Assembly: GCA_964427535.1 (NCBI GenBank)
Contig: CAYRVF010000192.1
Coordinates: forward strand, 1-6,272
DNA: 6,272 bases
Reading direction: 5' to 3'
Source of the DNA: CAYRVF01 sp964427535
Lineage (GTDB): Bacteria; Chloroflexota; Ktedonobacteria; Ktedonobacterales; JADMIN01
Shown here: piece after piece, positions 5,713 through 6,272 of the stretch
Layout: every line of letters begins with the position of its first letter
Numbering within the stretch: position 1 is the first letter of the stretch
The notes under the pieces: model-generated
Seen by the model: the letters and a program-made list of their open reading frames with translations, nothing else
Told to the model about the DNA's origin: nothing
Database searches by the model: none
Made by a program: the position numbers and the translations under genes

Positions 5713-6272
5713 ATGGCCGGTGAGGTCCAGGTAGTCTGTCAGGTGGGACGTGAGCGAGTCCAGGCCACCGGCAGCAGTCAGCTCGTGTATGTGTTGGTAG
5801 AAGCGCGCCCCGTCGTCACGACGATACAGACGCGCATGCCGCTCAACTTTGCCCTGGTGCTCGATCACTCGGGCTCGATGAAGGGCGCCAAGCTCAAGGC
5901 GGTCAAAGACGCGGTGAACCTCGTCGTCGACCGCATGCAGCCAGACGACATCGTCTCGGTGGTGGTCTTCGACGATAACGTGCAGGTCGTCGTGCCGGCC
6001 CAGCCCGCGAGCGACAAGGCGCGCATCAAGTCGCTCGTCAGCGGCATCAAGGATGGCGGCGGCACAGCCATGTCGCTTGGCATGAGTGTGGGGCTCACCG
6101 AGCTTCGCAAGAACGCCTCGCCCCAGCACGTCAATCGTATGGTGCTGCTGACCGACGGCGTGACCTACGGCGACGCCGACCGCTGCCGCCGCATCGCCGA
6201 TGACGCGGGCGCGGCGGGCATCGGCATCTATCCGCTGGGCATCGGCGCCGATTGGGATGAAGACCTGCTCGA
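5713..6272 (+). CDS. VWA-domain protein, TerY-like (3' end missing)
   Basis: The frame is open from the ATG at 5713 to the window end (186 complete codons), so the C-terminus is not seen. A short N-terminal strand-rich part (1-44) precedes a von Willebrand factor A domain. The metal-ion-dependent adhesion site is complete: D-H-S-G-S-M (Asp51, Ser53, Ser55), Thr118 in G-G-G-T-A-M, and Asp148 in L-L-T-D-G. Such domains bind a divalent cation and mediate protein contacts. The start follows AAAGGA (5697-5702) at a rather long 10-base spacing. There is no signal peptide, so a cytosolic role is likely. The gap from the second phosphatase is 165 bp, with no clear promoter or terminator that I can find. 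A VWA protein beside a kinase and PP2C recalls TerY of the TerY-P triad; whether this one carries the C-terminal metal-binding domain of TerY cannot be seen here. A structural role in the signalling complex is inferred. Confidence 0.9.
   Translation, partial: MAGEVQVVCQVGRERVQATGSSQLVYVLVEARPVVTTIQTRMPLNFALVLDHSGSMKGAKLKAVKDAVNLVVDRMQPDDIVSVVVFDDNVQVVVPAQPASDKARIKSLVSGIKDGGGTAMSLGMSVGLTELRKNASPQHVNRMVLLTDGVTYGDADRCRRIADDAGAAGIGIYPLGIGADWDEDLL

Noticed and set aside
5709..5714. TACAAT, a good -10 match, just before the VWA gene
   Set aside because: It overlaps the start codon at 5713, so a transcript from it would lack the gene's start, and no -35 element stands out.
5623..6129. Minus-strand open frame (168 codons) opposite the VWA gene
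   Set aside because: The + strand frame carries a complete MIDAS motif set; the minus frame is a His/Asp-rich shadow of it.

Overview
The window is GC-rich, gene-dense DNA with every recognisable gene on the + strand. It joins two units: the end of a ribosomal-protein operon and the start of a Ser/Thr phospho-signalling cluster. The ribosomal proteins (L27 without the cleavable N-terminal leader of Firmicutes, L21 with a long charged C-terminal tail) and the soluble kinase/PP2C/VWA genes with zinc ribbons best suit a high-GC Chloroflexota-type bacterium. That placement is an inference from resemblance; no marker here settles it.

Layout. 1-430 is the 3' part of rplU (L21), cut by the window edge. 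519-818 is rpmA (L27). A 15-bp inverted repeat at 862-896 probably ends that transcript. An extended -10 promoter at 932-961 probably starts the next one. 1069-1974 encodes a stand-alone PP2C phosphatase with a charged insertion. 1985-3571, only 10 bp further on, encodes a soluble Ser/Thr kinase with a zinc ribbon and about five TPR repeats. A 155-bp gap (3572-3726) holds two overlapping, mutually exclusive hairpins. 3727-5547 encodes a second PP2C with two zinc ribbons, an acidic linker and what looks like the remains of a kinase N-lobe. 5713 to the end is the start of a von Willebrand factor A (VWA) protein with an intact MIDAS metal site.

How the parts may work together. Kinase plus PP2C plus VWA protein matches the composition of the 'TerY-P' triad known from tellurium-resistance/stress loci, in which a kinase and a phosphatase act opposite each other and a VWA protein is a metal-dependent partner or scaffold. 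No ter genes (TerD, TerC) are in view, so only the composition is shared. The locus differs from the standard triad in having two PP2C paralogues and three zinc ribbons spread over the kinase and the second phosphatase. No protein has a visible signal peptide or membrane segment, so this looks like a cytosolic system, unlike PknB-type receptor kinases.

The most unusual element is the second phosphatase. Its middle region (residues about 217-250) reads like the first strands of a kinase domain whose glycine loop has decayed. A four-cysteine zinc ribbon begins where the ATP-binding lysine strand should be, and the PP2C domain follows.
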